Origin: Anarhynchus alexandrinus
Taxonomy: Eukaryota; Chordata; Aves; Charadriiformes; Charadriidae
Direction: 5' to 3'
DNA length: 64,000 bases
NCBI GenBank assembly: GCA_008711295.1
Contig: VUYV01000007.1
Location: forward strand, 5,790,659 to 5,854,658
In this document: positions 22,432 through 37,174 of the stretch, one piece after another
Layout: every line of letters begins with the position of its first letter
How positions within the stretch are numbered: the first letter of the stretch is position 1
Notes under the pieces: model-generated
Databases searched by the model: none
Told to the model about the DNA's origin: nothing
The model's input: only the letters and a program-made list of their open reading frames with translations
Made by a program: the position numbers and the translations under genes

Positions 22432-25400
22432 TATCTTTCATAAAATTTAAATGTTTCAAACAAGGTGATGCTTTATGCTGAATTCTGTGGGTTTTTTTCT
22501 GAAGGGTAGTTAAGGTACACATGTAATAACGTTGTGCACTAGTGGCACTCACAATAATTTTTCCACGAACAAAAGTTTGTAATCGGTGAAAACTATCACG
22601 GCATTTCTTGTCCAGCTTGATTTATTTATATTTGAGAGAAAGAGGGTTGTAATTTTGTTAACATGGGTGTTCTGAGGGCAGTTGTGGTTTCTGGAGTTTG
22701 TTTAAAATTTTGTATCCTTCAACTCTTCTTTCAAAGTGGAGGAAACTTACTTAGTTTTGGACTTTTTTTTCTGTCCTAATGAATGATAGTTAGAATGCAC
22801 ATGGATCAGAAGGATTCAGTGTCCAAGTCAGAAGCTGTTTTAGTTGCTGCTTTCCCTTTCCCTCAGTACTAGACAGCAGTGCATGTGGTCAGTTTGATAA
22901 GACTGGGTTTTACATTGCAGCTTTTTTTTTTTTTGGTTTATAAGAATTAAGGACACTTTTGTGTCTGTACTTAATTAAGTTGGTTTACCTTGAAACAAAA
23001 AAAGTTCAGCTGATGATTTAGTTTCTGGTGAAGCACTGCATAGCTGTAATTAAAACTAGAGTGTAAATTCATTTTTAGTAGTAACTTGTGCATACACATT
23101 TAAATCAACCCCTTCTATAAGCAAAGGTCTTTAAGTCCAAAGTGTTTAGGTCTTGTGAGGATTGCTGCCTAAATTTATATATAATTTGGAAACAAATCTG
23201 TAAGATACCTTTCAGTTAATGCTTTCTTCGTGTCATTAAACACAGCCTATTTTGGTGTTTTGTTTTCCCCCCCCCCCCCNTGTAAACAGTTTATTTAAAT
23301 GCTGTCTGGGATTTATGTGAATACATATTCAGGAGCAATATAGTGCTGTAATGCTGAAGTAACGTAACAATGTTTTGGACTCCTCTAGATGGAGAACCTG
23401 AAGATAAATTCAGGGATACAGTTGTACGTGTAGGTGTTTCCTTTTATTTTTCCATGGTAGTGTTGCAGATCATTAGCAAATTAGAGAGTTTTGATAAAAG
23501 TTGCCTGTTCTGAACACAAGACCAGATAACATTATTTAGTCATTATGTTTGTGTCATAATGCAGAGTCCTAGACAAAAGTGCTTAGTTTTTCCATGTGAC
23601 TGTAATTTGAGTGTACCGCAATTGAGACATTTTTTTGTCACACGGGGGGGGGAAAGTCTTCAGGAAAATCATGCACTTCTAATAGCTAAAACATGTAGTC
23701 AGATTTCTGCCAATAAATGGATTCATGTAATAGTGGGCAGAAATGTTTCATCAGTCAGTTTGCACATTCTAACAGACGAATCGTGAAACATGACCATATT
23801 GTGTCTTTTCAAAGGGGTGTTAATTTTGGATGGCCAGCTAGTCAGCAAGCACATGAGTATATGGTAACACTGTTTAGATATTGCTGATCCTTCGTACCTC
23901 TGTATTCCATGTCATTATTTCATAATCATTTAATGAGATATTTCAGTGTTGCTGTCAGTTTTCTGGGCGTGTTCTAAGTATATTCAAAATCTGTAAGTTT
24001 TTTTTTTTTTATTAAGGTGAGCTAGAAGTAAACCTGCTGTATCACTACAGGTTTTGTATGACACTACAGATTTTGAGCTGGTTTAGCACTGGATATAGTT
24101 GAAACTATTTGTCATCAAGATCATCTAAAAATCTTCTGAAAAAAAAAAAAAGACATTTTAAAACTATTTCCCTGTTTGGAAAGAGTAATACTCTGTAGGA
24201 ACTGTATAAACAGTTGTTTTAGCCACTTTTTCTATTGTTTTTCATAGAAAGAATTAATACAAACGCATCATTTATAAATCTTGTGAAAACAAGTTAAGCA
24301 GAGGAAAGGATACCATAGCAGAATGAATCATTTATGCTTGTTTTGTTCTTTCACCATTACTGTGGTGTCAAATTAACTCAGTGCCATTTTAAATGTACCG
24401 TATTGCCCCCAAACCCAGCTGAAGTAAAAACCAGTGGAGTTTGTGTTCAGAAAAAGCTGAACAAGCTGGTAAGCTGCTCATCCTCACCCGAGCCTGTGTC
24501 TGGCCTGGCAACCAGAATAACTGGAACTCAGAACACGGCATGCAATCCGACTCCCTGAAATACTGCACTGCAAACTACCTCTTTCACGGCTGGCTCGGAG
24601 GGCTGCTCCCTGGCAGGGTGTAGTTTGATGTTCCCTTAAGCCAGTGCTGTTTCTGAAAGAAAGGAGAAAAAAAAAACCCCCAAAACCCAAAAGCAGCAGT
24701 CTGTAGGCAGTTGTTCTGTGCTGTCTTTGCAGTGTATTGCCTGACGTTTGTGGGTGACCTTGATTAGGAAGTCGATCTGTGTGAAAAATAATCTTAAAAA
24801 AAAAAAAAAGGTTGTTATGCAGCTGGATGAGTTTCTTGTGCTAGCTTGCTTGCATCTGGGCAGATGTGTCTAATGTTACCGTAACCTTACAGGCAGAAAG
24901 AAGTGCTTGGAGAGACGGCAATGTGGATTCTGTCTGTCAGGTTCCTGAAATACACTGAAAACTATGGGGGACACCCGGAATGCCCAATGAAAGGTGGCTC
25001 TGGGCAAAGGCTGCCAGTGGGCGCGTTTGGAGGGAGGTGTTTTGAGTGCATCACCTTGTAGCTGCTGCTTCTCCCCTGTCCTGCTCAGTTGCTCTTCAGT
25101 GTTTTAAAGGGGTGAAGAAGCTGGATTTGTCGTGCGTGTTGTCTCGTGTCCCGTCCCCGTTCCCCCCCCAATTTGTTCTTTTTTTGGTTGTTTTTTTTTT
25201 TTTTTTCAGTCCCGCTTTCATTGCTCAGAAGGGCCTGGGGTCGTACTTTGTGAGTAGTTCGAGGCTTCTGTTGTCTCGGGAATTCAGGCTGCAGCTGAAG
25301 CTGTGAGTTTAGGTAGCCAGAAGGTATCACTTGTCTTCCTAAAATGTGAATGGTGAATCCACGCAGAGTACAGTGGGTGAATGTGGGATGCTTAACTTAA

Positions 25401-28400
25401 GAAAGGGAAGTCTGGGAAAACTGACATAGAACTTAAATTTGGAACTATATGGCAGCATGCAAATAGTAGAATAAAACACACAGCTTTTGTGAATCACTGC
25501 TATTCTGTGCATTCTAGAATATAGCACTGATTTGGAGACTTTTTAGAATGGATCCGGGCATCTACCTATTAATAAATCCAGTTTTTGTAGCAGTTGCTTA
25601 GACACACTGCTTTTTCCATTCATGTTGCTGTTAAAATACTTGTAGACTTAAGTGGGGTTTTGTTTATAGGTAAACTAAGCAGTCTCGTTTCTGTTTAGTG
25701 ATATACATGCAACATGCTGTGTCGTACAAAACAGCCAAATCTGTTGTAATAGAAGTTGCTGGCCTTGGGCCATTGGATTATAGTCATTTGTCACTCTAAT
25801 GCCATTTCAGCAATGTAGATGTTCATTTCCAAAGAATTAAACATGCTAGAACTGCGTTTTTTCTTTTTGATGGAAGTGTTTTATGTGTGATCATTAAACA
25901 TACAACTGGGGATTATGCAACAAAGGGTTATGCTTCATGGTGGAAAAAAGTGTGTGTGTATATTTATATATATAAATGAATACTCCATAATGGAATAGTC
26001 TGATATTTTAAAATTGGGATTCTAAACCCGATTTTTATTTTATGAAATTGTAACGTGTGCGTTTAAGACTGTGTTTTAAATATTCCCAATAATGGTGCTG
26101 TGTTGATTATTTTTAAAACACTTTAAAGGATTTTGCTAGATTAGCGCTCATGTTAATATATTCATTAACACGCTAATAAAGTAAAACTTTGAAGTACATT
26201 AGTCTTTTTCATTTTTGTATTTGACTCTCTAATACTTAATTTAATTGCAGATATTCTTGATATTTTAAATACATGTAAGAACTTTTCCGCCTTGTTTGCC
26301 AGCTTAACATTTCTTGCTCCTTGGTGCGTGCTATAAGGTCTGTTTTTGTTCACCTGTAGTTAGGCAGGGGTAGCTTAAATCACGGTAGTCCTAACAAAGT
26401 GTTTGTGTAAGGCTTACTTCAGCCGTACACCTTATGGAAAAGCACGTGTTTAACATAAAATTGAGAAAGGCCTTCTTGAGATCCTATGATAGTCACAAAT
26501 GTTAGTGCCGTACAAACTGAAAGAAATGTGCCAGAGTGCTTTTGGGAATTTTGCTGCTTATAGTTTCGTTTGTGAATTCATATCATATATGGATGTTTTA
26601 AAAGAAGCACTGTATGTTTTTTGCATTGGAATTGTAGTAGTCAAGAAAGGGATATGGATCAGCTTCCATTGAATGGTATGTTAACACAAACTGGAAAATC
26701 ACTTAAGGGTTCTGTAACTTTTTTACTTTTTAACAAAAGTAAAACCTGCAATTGGGGTTTGTCTTTGAGGTGGAATGCCTTATCTTTAAGAAACCGAAGA
26801 ACAACATATATCTAAAGGTTGTGTGAAAAGATGCATTTAAAAAAACATAAGAAAGTAGGTTTTCTTCAAAGAATTCTGTGTACGAAAGGCTTCTCTCTGG
26901 TTGTTTTGTTTGAACTAAACTGAACATACTAGCAGAAGTAGCAGTGCTGTATTCCCTCAGTGCAGCGGGCGTGTTTTTTCATCCAACATTGGATGAATGT
27001 GTGGAGATTCACAGGTTTCCTGCCTCGTTTTTCCCCATGAATGTTGCAGGCTGGCGATGGATTTACCAGTGTAACTTCAAATACAGAAATTGTATCTCAT
27101 TCATGCAAAGCAGTGAAGGCTTTTGTCGTGAAAATGTTTTTGTCCTGTTGGAGCGGGATTCCTTTGTAGGTAGTGTAGCAACGTGTTACCAATAGCGATT
27201 CTTACAGTGTTAAGGTAATGTCCTTATTTTCATGAGTACTTAACAGTTTTGCTATATGCACACATGATCTCAGCAGGAACTGTATGTGATTTGCTCTTTA
27301 GCCTGTGTTGCAAACATACACGTACGTGGTTTAAATTGGTTGAAGCTCATCTGTTGTTAGCATTGAAAACTGCTAGAACCGGGTGGGTTTGGCAGGTATT
27401 GGGTGTGACTGCAGATGTGCTGACTTCCACTGTGTGAATGTATCGGCGCTTCAGACGCTGGACGTGGTATCAAACCACAGATATTCTCGCTCCTGGTTGT
27501 CTGGTGAAGCAGAGTTCCTGTTGCACATGGCTCTTGTTTGAACAGGCTGAGTGTAAGTTTTAAAGAGGGAAATTAATTCAAACCTTCTTTACAAGGTGGG
27601 AGCTGAAGAAATGACTGTGACAGAAAAAAGGGGGAGGTAGAAGCAAGGTCTTGATAACCCCTTTGATTCTTGCTGCAAGCATTAGGATGGATGGAGAGGG
27701 AGATGGAAAAAGTTCAGTTGCTTAGTTTAATGGTAGCAACAGGCAATTAGATTAATTGTATTCCAATAATATTTTTGGACCATGCTACTTAGGAGGGTAT
27801 TTGGTTAAAAATGATGCTGTACCGGTACGTAGCACGGGATGGTCTTGTCATTTTAAATATGAGTAGGTATGATAAAAGGAGAGGGAAATAAAGCAGAGAG
27901 AGAAAGAGTCATTGTCAGCACAAGTTACAGCTGAATTGCAAGAAGAATCAAGTTCTCCTGAGTTCCAGTCTACTTCAGTCTATCCATTAAATCTTATGGT
28001 CTCTAATAATAGTTAGCTGTTACCAAACGTAAGTAAGAAATAGTGCTGTAATGTCCATAAAGCGTGGAAAAATTCACTTGCTGTTACTCTGCTGCCTTTG
28101 GGATACAAAACCAAAGCTGCCACTGTTTGAAAATTTCCATGCAGCACTGTAGTTAATTGATACAAAGTTGGAAAAAAGTCAAAGACAACTTACTTAGGCA
28201 ATTTCCCGATACTCATTTTCTTCTCAGCTAAAGTCTGCGACCGTAGACTATTGCCCCATACCAAGAAGTTTAAGCTTCCACAAGTCACAGATAGTGAAAG
28301 TTCCCTAACAAAACTTCAGATGACAAAAAAGTGTTTATGCTGCTAATATACTTTCATAGCAAGCAAGAATGAGATACGTAAAATTATCATCCTGGCATTG

Positions 28401-31400
28401 CAAGCAACAGAAAATGTAAGTGCAGCAGAACCATGGAAGTGTGAAAGAGGAGTAGTCACCTTTCAGAGCAGAAGAAATAAAGCTGTTGAGTTTGCTCATG
28501 TCAACAGGTTTGCGTTCTCAGTCTTTTGAACTTTTCCCTTGTTCAAACACAACACTGAATTGTGGTGGTCACTCTTGTTGCTGTGAGTCAAAATGACTGT
28601 AAATACCAGATGCTGTTTCAGATGTTGCCAAAGAGTTTTTTTAATTGGAGAGGATAAAGGCAATGGATGTGTATTACGCTTAGTACTAATGATTGTCACA
28701 TAAAGGCCATTGTGGCTTTCTGCTTTGGTGTAATTGCATCCTTAAAGTAGAGTTTTCCTTGAGTTCTCATCAGTGTTCACTCCTGGAACCATGTGTTAAG
28801 GCAGTTGTGCACGTTTTCTTCCTTTGCTTTGTGCTGCTGCTGGTAATGATGGGTACCACGATCAGGAGTTGCAGTGGGCTGGAGGGGTCCCTCATTCCCA
28901 GAAGCAGTGCTTGGTGTGTGCTGAGCTGCACGTCATGTGCATGTACAATATTTTCATGGTAGTATGATTTTATAGTTAGTCTTAGTTCTTCACTTTTTTT
29001 TTTCCTAGCCGAAAATCTTAGGGCTTAGCTAAGAACTAAGGTATTTTATAGCTGTTTGATTTGCATACCAAATTTTGTAAAGTGTTTGTGCTTCAAATTT
29101 ATTTATTTTATGACCGCTTAAAAAAAAAAAGTGCTTATAATTAGTAAACAACTGCTTATTATATCATCTTTGAAGGTCAGCTCCAAGTATGAGTGTCCAA
29201 CGCATCCAGTGTGTTTACTGAGCAGCCAGAGGTTGCAATATTTGATAATGGCAGACATCGCTAATTTGAAACTCAGTTCAGTTTGTATTTTCTGCCTTAC
29301 TTGCAAAACAGCCATTTTGAACAATAGTATGAGTGACTGATCGTGTTTACCAAATGGTTTTATGATTTACAAGATTTTTTTTATTGGATTTGGGACTAAA
29401 GGAGGCAACATACAGCTGCATGAGAAACACGTTTTTTCAAAGGCTGCCTAAATTGGTGGTGTTTGAAAGTGGAAAGTGTTATAAATTCACAGTACGCAGG
29501 CTGAAATATGAGGGTGTGGTTTCATCACTGTTGTTCAACCTTGTCAGCATTGTGGATTAGATGGCAATTTGCTGGTATTTACGTGGGGTCCCCTAAAATG
29601 CTCTCGCTCCTTTTTACCGTAGGCGGATGAGGGAGAGGACAGAAGGTGCTGGAGTTGCAGACGTGCCGGTGGAGGTGAGGGGTGTGAGCAGGGACACTGC
29701 AGACAGCAGCTGCTTCTGCCTCTGCCCTTGCAGTGAGTAAGCTGAAGAGCCTGCGCTGCGTTGTTGCCTCCCCGGCCGTGTATCGATACTCCCGTGTGTA
29801 GATGGCTGGATGCGCAGGCCAAGGAAGCGGTGACTCCAACTCCTCCCTGGATGGAGTGGGTACATGAGCTATCGGTTGTGTACTCTGATCTCAGCGGTGT
29901 GGGCTTTATCAGTGGTGGTGTGTCAGGGTGTACCCTGGTTTAGTCCCTTCATCCCCCTCAGAAAGCAAGAGAGTTTCAGTATCTTCAGTACTGTAAATGT
30001 GTTGGGAAATAGCTTGAGTGCTCTGTTCTGCATTCTGTTCAGAGTGCTAACAGAAGAGCTCGTATAAGGAAAGAGCTGAAGTAGTACCACTGTGTTATTC
30101 TTTTGAAATGAGCTACCTTAAAAGAAAAAAAAGTCTTAAAATTGACAGCGTTATTATCATACAGTAAACCTATTGCCATATTCATACCCAGTTTTTAATG
30201 CTGCCATTTAAAAAAATGGGTGTTGAATATGCTTACTATCTGTCTTTTAGTTGCAGCAGTGTATTAATCTCTGCATTCATTTTAACAGCTGTCTTGTGTC
30301 TACATAAAATTGTGTTGCAGATACTTGTGCTCTAAAACTATCTCAGGAGGAGGTGGCATGTGTGGTGTCCCAATTTTCATTTTAACTTGCGTACCACTTC
30401 AAAATACGAAGTTGTTGTCATGGGCAGTGCCAGATCCTCTTGGGTTTCCACCTGCCACTCGCCACACGTCAGGCTGGCGGAGGAGACGGGCGGCTGCGTA
30501 TGGACTCGGGATCAAAACAGTAGATGGTGTCCTCAGTTTCTGTCTGCCGGGGGGGACACAGCGTACGCGGGTCATGTGGTGAAGTAGTGGAAGGGGCTTG
30601 AGTTCCTGCGGAGAAAAAATGGAGTAAGAACCTCTGCTGGAATTACTGTCAAAATTCAGCAGTTACAGAGCTTAAAATGCAGGAGGCTTTATTATGTGGT
30701 GGCGGTTGCGTTTCGTTTCTGTGATCCCCTTGAGTCATTACCAATCGTTGTGTTTTTCGCAAGTTCTCTGGTTTATTTTTGGCTGTTTCTGTACGAGATT
30801 ATAACCCATTTTTGGCAGGTCACAACTTGCAAAGAGGAAAGTCTCATTCTTTCTTGCTCCTGGCCACTTGCATCTTTTGCTTTACGCTGGTTCCTCACCT
30901 TCTCTTAACCCTCCTTCCCCCAGTGCAAAAAAGAAAAAACACAATTATCTGGATCATTTTCTCTCAGTTTGAGTATAATCATGTCGCTGATCAGTTCAGC
31001 GTGTGCCATCACTGGCACAGAAGAGGTGGGTTTGTGAATCCAGCAAAACGAAAAGGCGAGTACAAACTGTGTGGCCTTGGTGAATGGAGCGGGTGGTGCT
31101 TGTTTTTAAAGATGGGCCCGTGTTTTCTCTTTCTGTCACTGTTACACATGCGGTGCCCTGCCAGGGTGGTTACCCCTGTACCAGCTCTGGGCATCATTAG
31201 GTTTTGCATTGTCTATTTCTGTTCTTGGAGGCTGATGTGGTTTTGATAGGACTTTGTACCACACTTAGATTGATCTTAAACTTTCTGTAGTTCTGAGCGC
31301 TCGGCACTTCTGAAAATTAGGGTTGAGGTGCAAAGTTGGGCCTTCAGAAGAGGCATATCAGTCCTGGGTAGGGGGGCTCAACTGTCTTCTGAAGGTGCTA

Positions 31401-32013
31401 AGCTGTATTCCTTGTCAGGATGTCAGGAGTCCAGATAGCTACTTTTTACCTCACCTAATCTAAGCTGTTTTAAATCCTGCCCTGAGTAATTGCTTGTGAA
31501 AAGCATTGTGTGGGTGGCTTGTCTGGCTGTGGTGTTGGTAGAGGTAGATTTTCGTTTTCCACAATATTTAGCTACAGTTATTCAGAGGCTATCTGTTCTT
31601 TTCCCACTTTTGTTTATCTTCCCGTGTATTTTCCAGCTTGCTTGACAAACTGGAGCAGCAGTTTCACCCTTACTAACAAGGAGGGTATCATCCCCTGGGA
31701 TGGGTCCCTATGGATCTTGTGAGGTATTAGTTCCCTGAAAACATGTGAATAGTGGAAATAAGTAAAGACTATATCGAATGTACACAAACTAGTGGTAATC
31801 AAATGAAGGTGCTGTCAGTCTTAATTTTTGTGCAGCTTTGCTTTTGAGTACTTGATTTTAGAAGTGTAATTTTTAGTGTAATTTCCTTATCTTAAATGCT
31901 AGGGTGCCATGCTCAATCTCACACGCTGTATCTGCAAAGTTATCACTTTACCTGTATGGAAAGGGCGTCTGCTGCTCAAACGCATGGAGCAATTCACAAG
32001 AGAGGGAGTATTA

Positions 32014-32395
32014 TTAAAGGAGCTGAGATACGTACTGCTGTAGCTGAATTAAAGAGACTTCTGACAGCCGTAGGATTATGTGATTCCAGAATTTTGGGTG
32101 ATAATTCAGCTTGAGGAGAGTGGTCTGGCAGGCACAGACCAGTTCTTTCCATTTCTTTTTTTCCTGTGTTGCCTCTACCAATAGCTTTAGATCCTGTGTC
32201 ATCTCTTCATCTAACTCTTGTTCTTCATTTTTGGCCTCATCAAGCCAATTGTAATCTTCTTCTTGAACCACTTAAAAATGTGCTTATATTCAAACTTGTT
32301 TAATTCCTTAAAACTCAGGGACTTGTTGCACTTTTTCTTGCCAGAGCTCTGTCTCCTTTTTTCTTTTTAATAACCTCGTCCAATTCTAGATGTAT
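32014..32395 (-). pseudogene. Possible decayed coding relic, minus strand, unidentified
   Basis: On the minus strand three coding-like, highly charged segments follow one another in different frames. The upstream one (about 32325-32395) reads LELDEVIKKKKGDRALARKS, the middle one contains FKELNKFEYKHIF, and the last (32014-32271) is 85 codons starting VVQEEDYNWLDEAKNEEQ. Frame changes and stops separate them, so no intact protein is made. No poly-A tail, splice site pair or known domain supports a family. It could be a processed pseudogene, a transposable-element remnant or a chance charged run. Confidence 0.3.
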
Positions 32396-35300
32396 TAGTT
32401 TTACTTTTTAAAATCATGGATTTAAAGGATAGAGGAGGCCTATGAGGTAAATTCAGGTATACTAAGCACAGAAGAAGAAAGGCTTTCCTCTGCCAGGGCA
32501 CTGCCAAGCACCTCTGAAGCTTACTAGCTGGGAGCCATTACAGGGAAAGCCTGTCTTTGTTCTGGTAGCCCAGAGCATCCTGCCTCGCCGGGGAGGAATG
32601 TACTGGCTCCTCGGTACTCTCAACTATGCGGATGGTAAAAAAGATAGTGCATGTGCTGTTCTTCCACCTGGAAGAATTGCGAGCAGCTCGTTGAAAACAA
32701 TCCTTCAAAATCTTAGTTGCTAAAATACCTGCTAAATAAAGATTTTTGTAAACCTCAGAAAAATGCTGATTTGTACAGCGTCTTTGGAATTTGGGTGGAC
32801 TGCTGTGAGGTGTTCAAAGACAATTTGCTATTTAATGTGGCCAAAGCAGTGTTCTCCAGCTGCAAAACTGATTTTACTACTGTGTTCTTAGAAGTTTGTT
32901 GTGCTGTAGGTATCTGGCACGAAGGTTGCAGCCCTAATGATTTTAGTCTGGCAGAGAAAAAAAATGGCTAACACCACGGTTTTTCTGCTGGGAAGTATTA
33001 GATAAAATTAGTGAGAGATTGTTTTGCCTGCCCCACCTATAATAAAATAGTAGTTAAACTGGCTGTGTTCTTGAGTAACTTCATGTTCCAACTTCTCTCT
33101 CCTCAGTGCTTATCATGCTATAGTAAATCAGAATAATTCAGGTCTTAATTATTTTTGTCCTTCGTTACAGGAAGAGTGTACAATTTGCACATTAGACTTG
33201 GTGGCTAGTTCAGCGCAAGCAGAGCTTGCAGAGCTTGATGTAAATGCGTTTGCTCAATTACGAGCAACCAGCTCGAAACTGGTGGTGTCAAACTCTTTGG
33301 GGTGTGAGGATAGAGGCTTTGCAATAGGTGTTTTACTGACCGCTGTTCTTGAATTCAAAACTGAGGAAGGACCTATTTACCCATTTTGGAAGTTTGTTTT
33401 TTGGGGTTTTTTTTGATACTTGCAAGGACTGTCTGCTTGGAGAATTTAATAGGAAAGTATTTTTGTTTGGCTTATATTTTGATTTAACATGGCAAGAAAA
33501 TACGTTGGAAAATATTACTTCTCTGGATGACTGGCAGATGTTCTGTGGGCTTGTAGTAGTGGAGCTGTTGGTGTAAAGGTGTCAGAAATTCCATCTTTTG
33601 CTCTCTGGAGAGCTAAGATTTGATGTAATCAGCTCTGACAATTCAGTTGTTATCTTCCCTATTTCTTGCTGTCTGGTATGCACTTTCCAGCTATTCCTGC
33701 TGCAGTCCCAAACTGACTGCTCTTCACTGCAGCTTTTGTTGGTATCACACGTGAATGTAAGTTCTTAACTTGGGTTCCAGTGGAAGGTCCAAGGAAGATA
33801 TTTTCTTGTATTTGAAAAAGAGTAAAGCAAGAATAGCCGATGCTGTCTCATAGGATGCAAATTAAAAGGTATATAGAATGTAGATAAAATCCTCCAGTCA
33901 CTGGGCTGTTGCTTTATGATCACATATAAGTGATACAGCTGCATTGCCCTCTTTATGCTGTTATTATTTACAAAATAAAATTGTCTCTGTGTGGGTTTTT
34001 TGTTTGTTTGTTTTGTTTTGTGGAACAGAAGAAAAATACCAGTTGGGGAAAGCTTTAAATGTGAAACAGCAGAGGTTTTTTGCTGGGACAGTCCTGCTGA
34101 TAATAGAGTCTTCCCGTAGCTGGGGAAGGTACGGTGCATCCCTAAATGCAGTGGTGTCTGGTGTCTGTGTAAGGTGATGGGTTGTTTTTTATTCACCCCT
34201 ACCCTCAACTACAATCGGCAGTTTATAGACAGCTTCCTTGGGTTAGTTGGATTTTGTGGTAGCTGCTGTTTCTTTGAAATGGAAGAATGCCAACAAGCAC
34301 CTCATTTTTAGTAATAGAATGAAGAGAGTACATAAACAGAATTTGTTTGGGTGTAAGAAATTGGCTAGTGTTTTGGCAGTCCTTTGTATGGTGGTTGTTC
34401 AGTTTGTTGCTCTTACTTGAAATATGTTGTGTTAATTGATGAAAACTAATAGTAATGAAAGAGCACAACCTGCTCTGCTTTTGTGAATATTTGAAGTACA
34501 ATCTTCAGGATAAACTGTTCTGATCTGTGTTGTGCCCTCATGATAGTGTCAGGCTGTAAGGGCCATTTGTTCATTAAACCTGCCCTTCCAGTAATGTTGT
34601 GGCCACAGCTGGAATTTCACCAACTTGTGCTTTCATACTAGCCAGTGGTCCGGCTTTTCCTCTGATCGGAAAATAAGCTTTTGAGAATGATCTTTCTTCT
34701 TATTATTATTTTTTTTTTCATAATGGAATAAATTCCCCTTAGATTAATTCCTGTAAAATGTGCGGAAAAAGCCTAACTTCCTTTAACTGTAAGGATTCTG
34801 TAATAACATCCAAGAAACCCTGAATTGGAAAAAAAATGAAGGGGAAGGTACAATCATGCACTATATTTTTGAGCCTTTGATTGCTTAAATGGTAGGCAGG
34901 CAGAGTTGCACTGACTCATGGGCTTAGTTGACCTACATTTACCTAGCTCTGATCTTTCTCCAGGCACTATGTAGATTTGTTAATGTTCTAGTTTTAAGCT
35001 GCAGGCTAGTGATAAAGGACTGTAAACTGTACTAAGAGTTTGCTCACGATTTGTCGTGTTTTCAACTGTTAAAAGCTTTAATATGCAACCACTCCACCTT
35101 AAAGTACAACTTTAATTCCATAGATTTTATTTATAAAAATGGAATTTAGTTTTCCATAAAGAGGATATATCTGCATAGGATTTTTTCAGAAATGGATTTG
35201 CTTAAAATAGTGCTATTTAGGCTGTGATACAGCTGTAAACATGTGGCCAGTGGTCTTCGTAGCTCCTGGTTACAAGTTGTTGCTTGCAAATTCAGAATCT

Positions 35301-37174
35301 AAAAAGATCCCCAAACATCCCCCAGTTTTTCAGTCTCACAATTTTGTCTGTGTTTTTATAAGCATTTTAGCAATAAGTTTCTTGGGATTTGGAAGTTCGG
35401 AAAACCTTGTTGTATCAAATTAAGTAATTAGTCTGTGTACTAAAACTTGATAGATTTGAGCTCGAAAGGAAGGAGAATGTGAGGGAAGGCTGTCTGTCCC
35501 TGCAGTTTCCAGAAAAAAAATTGACAAACCTTGGCAAAATGGGAGAGGAGTAAAGGGTGAGGGAGAAATACCTTATTTGCTGCCGGGATGACTAATGGAA
35601 GAACGTTTTCTTTGCTAATAAAACCCAAGTGCAGTCATACGCATGTGCCCTTTTTTCCTTGCCAGAAAAGAGACTTCTGTCTGAATGGTTCATTTTCTTC
35701 CTCTACTCCAGCCTGTCCTGATAGCTTTAAGAATAAATATACTTTGTAGAAGTAGCTCGGTGAGCAAGATTGTATAGCTTATCGTATACATAAGCTATTT
35801 CATCATTTCAATTTATATGTGAACTAGTTTTGACTTGTTAGGCCTTCTGCTTAGATACAGTTGAATTATTCCTTGCCACTCTTAAGTAAAAGCTGTATTT
35901 TTAACTCGTTTGTGGAAAAGCAGTTGGAAGTGGGAGTATTTGCAGCTTAAACTAATTTGACTGGAAGATCTGAAGCTGTTGGTTATTAGATGAAAGCCAC
36001 GTTAATGCTTCTTGAAAGCAGAAGTTGACACTTCATTTTCCTAGCTTTCTTGTAGCGCAGGTGATGCCAAGATGATGATGCATCAGCAGTGCTATTTCTA
36101 CCCATTTTTCTAGGACAAGCAGCTGTGTAACACGTACTCCTCCTCCTTGTATTCCTCCAGGAGAGCATTTGTGTTGCTAGACTGGAATACCAGTGGAGAT
36201 TTCATTAAAGGCAGTGGGGTAACATTAGCGTTCAGTTTTTAAGTGGTTAAGGAGGGCGCAGTCGACATGGGGAGAGTTTGCAGGTCGGGCATTTTAATCC
36301 TTTGGGGTCTTCAGAGAACCTCCCCACCCCCCTTGTTGGAATTAGTAGCTGCTGCTTTTGTCTGCATAGTTAAGATGCCACTTAGTCAGTTATGGTAACC
36401 AGAGTTATTGTACAAATATAAAAGTACTCTTACTTTCATTCCTGTGTGATAGAAAACAATTTTTCTTGTGTAGATTTATTTGGTTAATTGGTTTTATGTA
36501 ATTTGTTTTATAATCTAGATGCAGTTAGTATCTAGACGATGTAATGGTGATCTCATTGATGAAATGTTTTGTTCGAAGTGGTGTGAAATCTGCTGGAGTG
36601 CAGATGTATGTTATACTATTGTAATCAAATTATACAGATTAATTTAGGAACTGATTGCAGTTTTGTTGTGACTGGAAACACCAGTGACTGACAATTGGAA
36701 GGGCTGGGGTGTTGCTCTAAGAGAGGTATTTAACACGAGGGGTTTTTTTGTTTGGGTTTTTTTTTAGGTTTGTTTTTTTTTTAAGAGAACTAATATTGGG
36801 AGGTGGGTACTTGACACAGGGAAATTTGATCACTTCCAGTGTGTCAGACCGAACATTAAAATTGGTGACAGCAGCTCACTAGTGAGCTTTAGAAATGCCG
36901 GCTTGAAGGCCTTTCTGCTGTACCAGCTTCAGTAGTCTCATTCATTCAATGTTGTTAACTTGTATTATAGAAAAAATATGTCACAAAGGTGATATACTTA
37001 AAAAAAAATTTCTCATCTGCAGAGTATTTGTATAACATTCTAGTCTCACCGTTTTAAGTCCTTCAAGAAGGCGGCAAAGATACAGATCTTTTGATGTCTT
37101 CAGTCCCACAGGAAGGAGTTCAGAACTACAGTTCAGTCTGGTTCTTTCAAACATTTTCAGGAATTTAGTTATAC

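Noticed and set aside
30779..31246. 155-codon plus-strand open frame in USP10 intron 1
   Set aside because: Its hydrophobic, Cys/Trp-rich composition is typical of T-rich non-coding DNA. No recognisable domain or flanking splice frame was found.
33765..34208. 147-codon minus-strand open frame in USP10 intron 1
   Set aside because: It has low-complexity, repetitive composition, no homology I recognise, and no splice sites or conserved context. It is consistent with chance in 64 kb.
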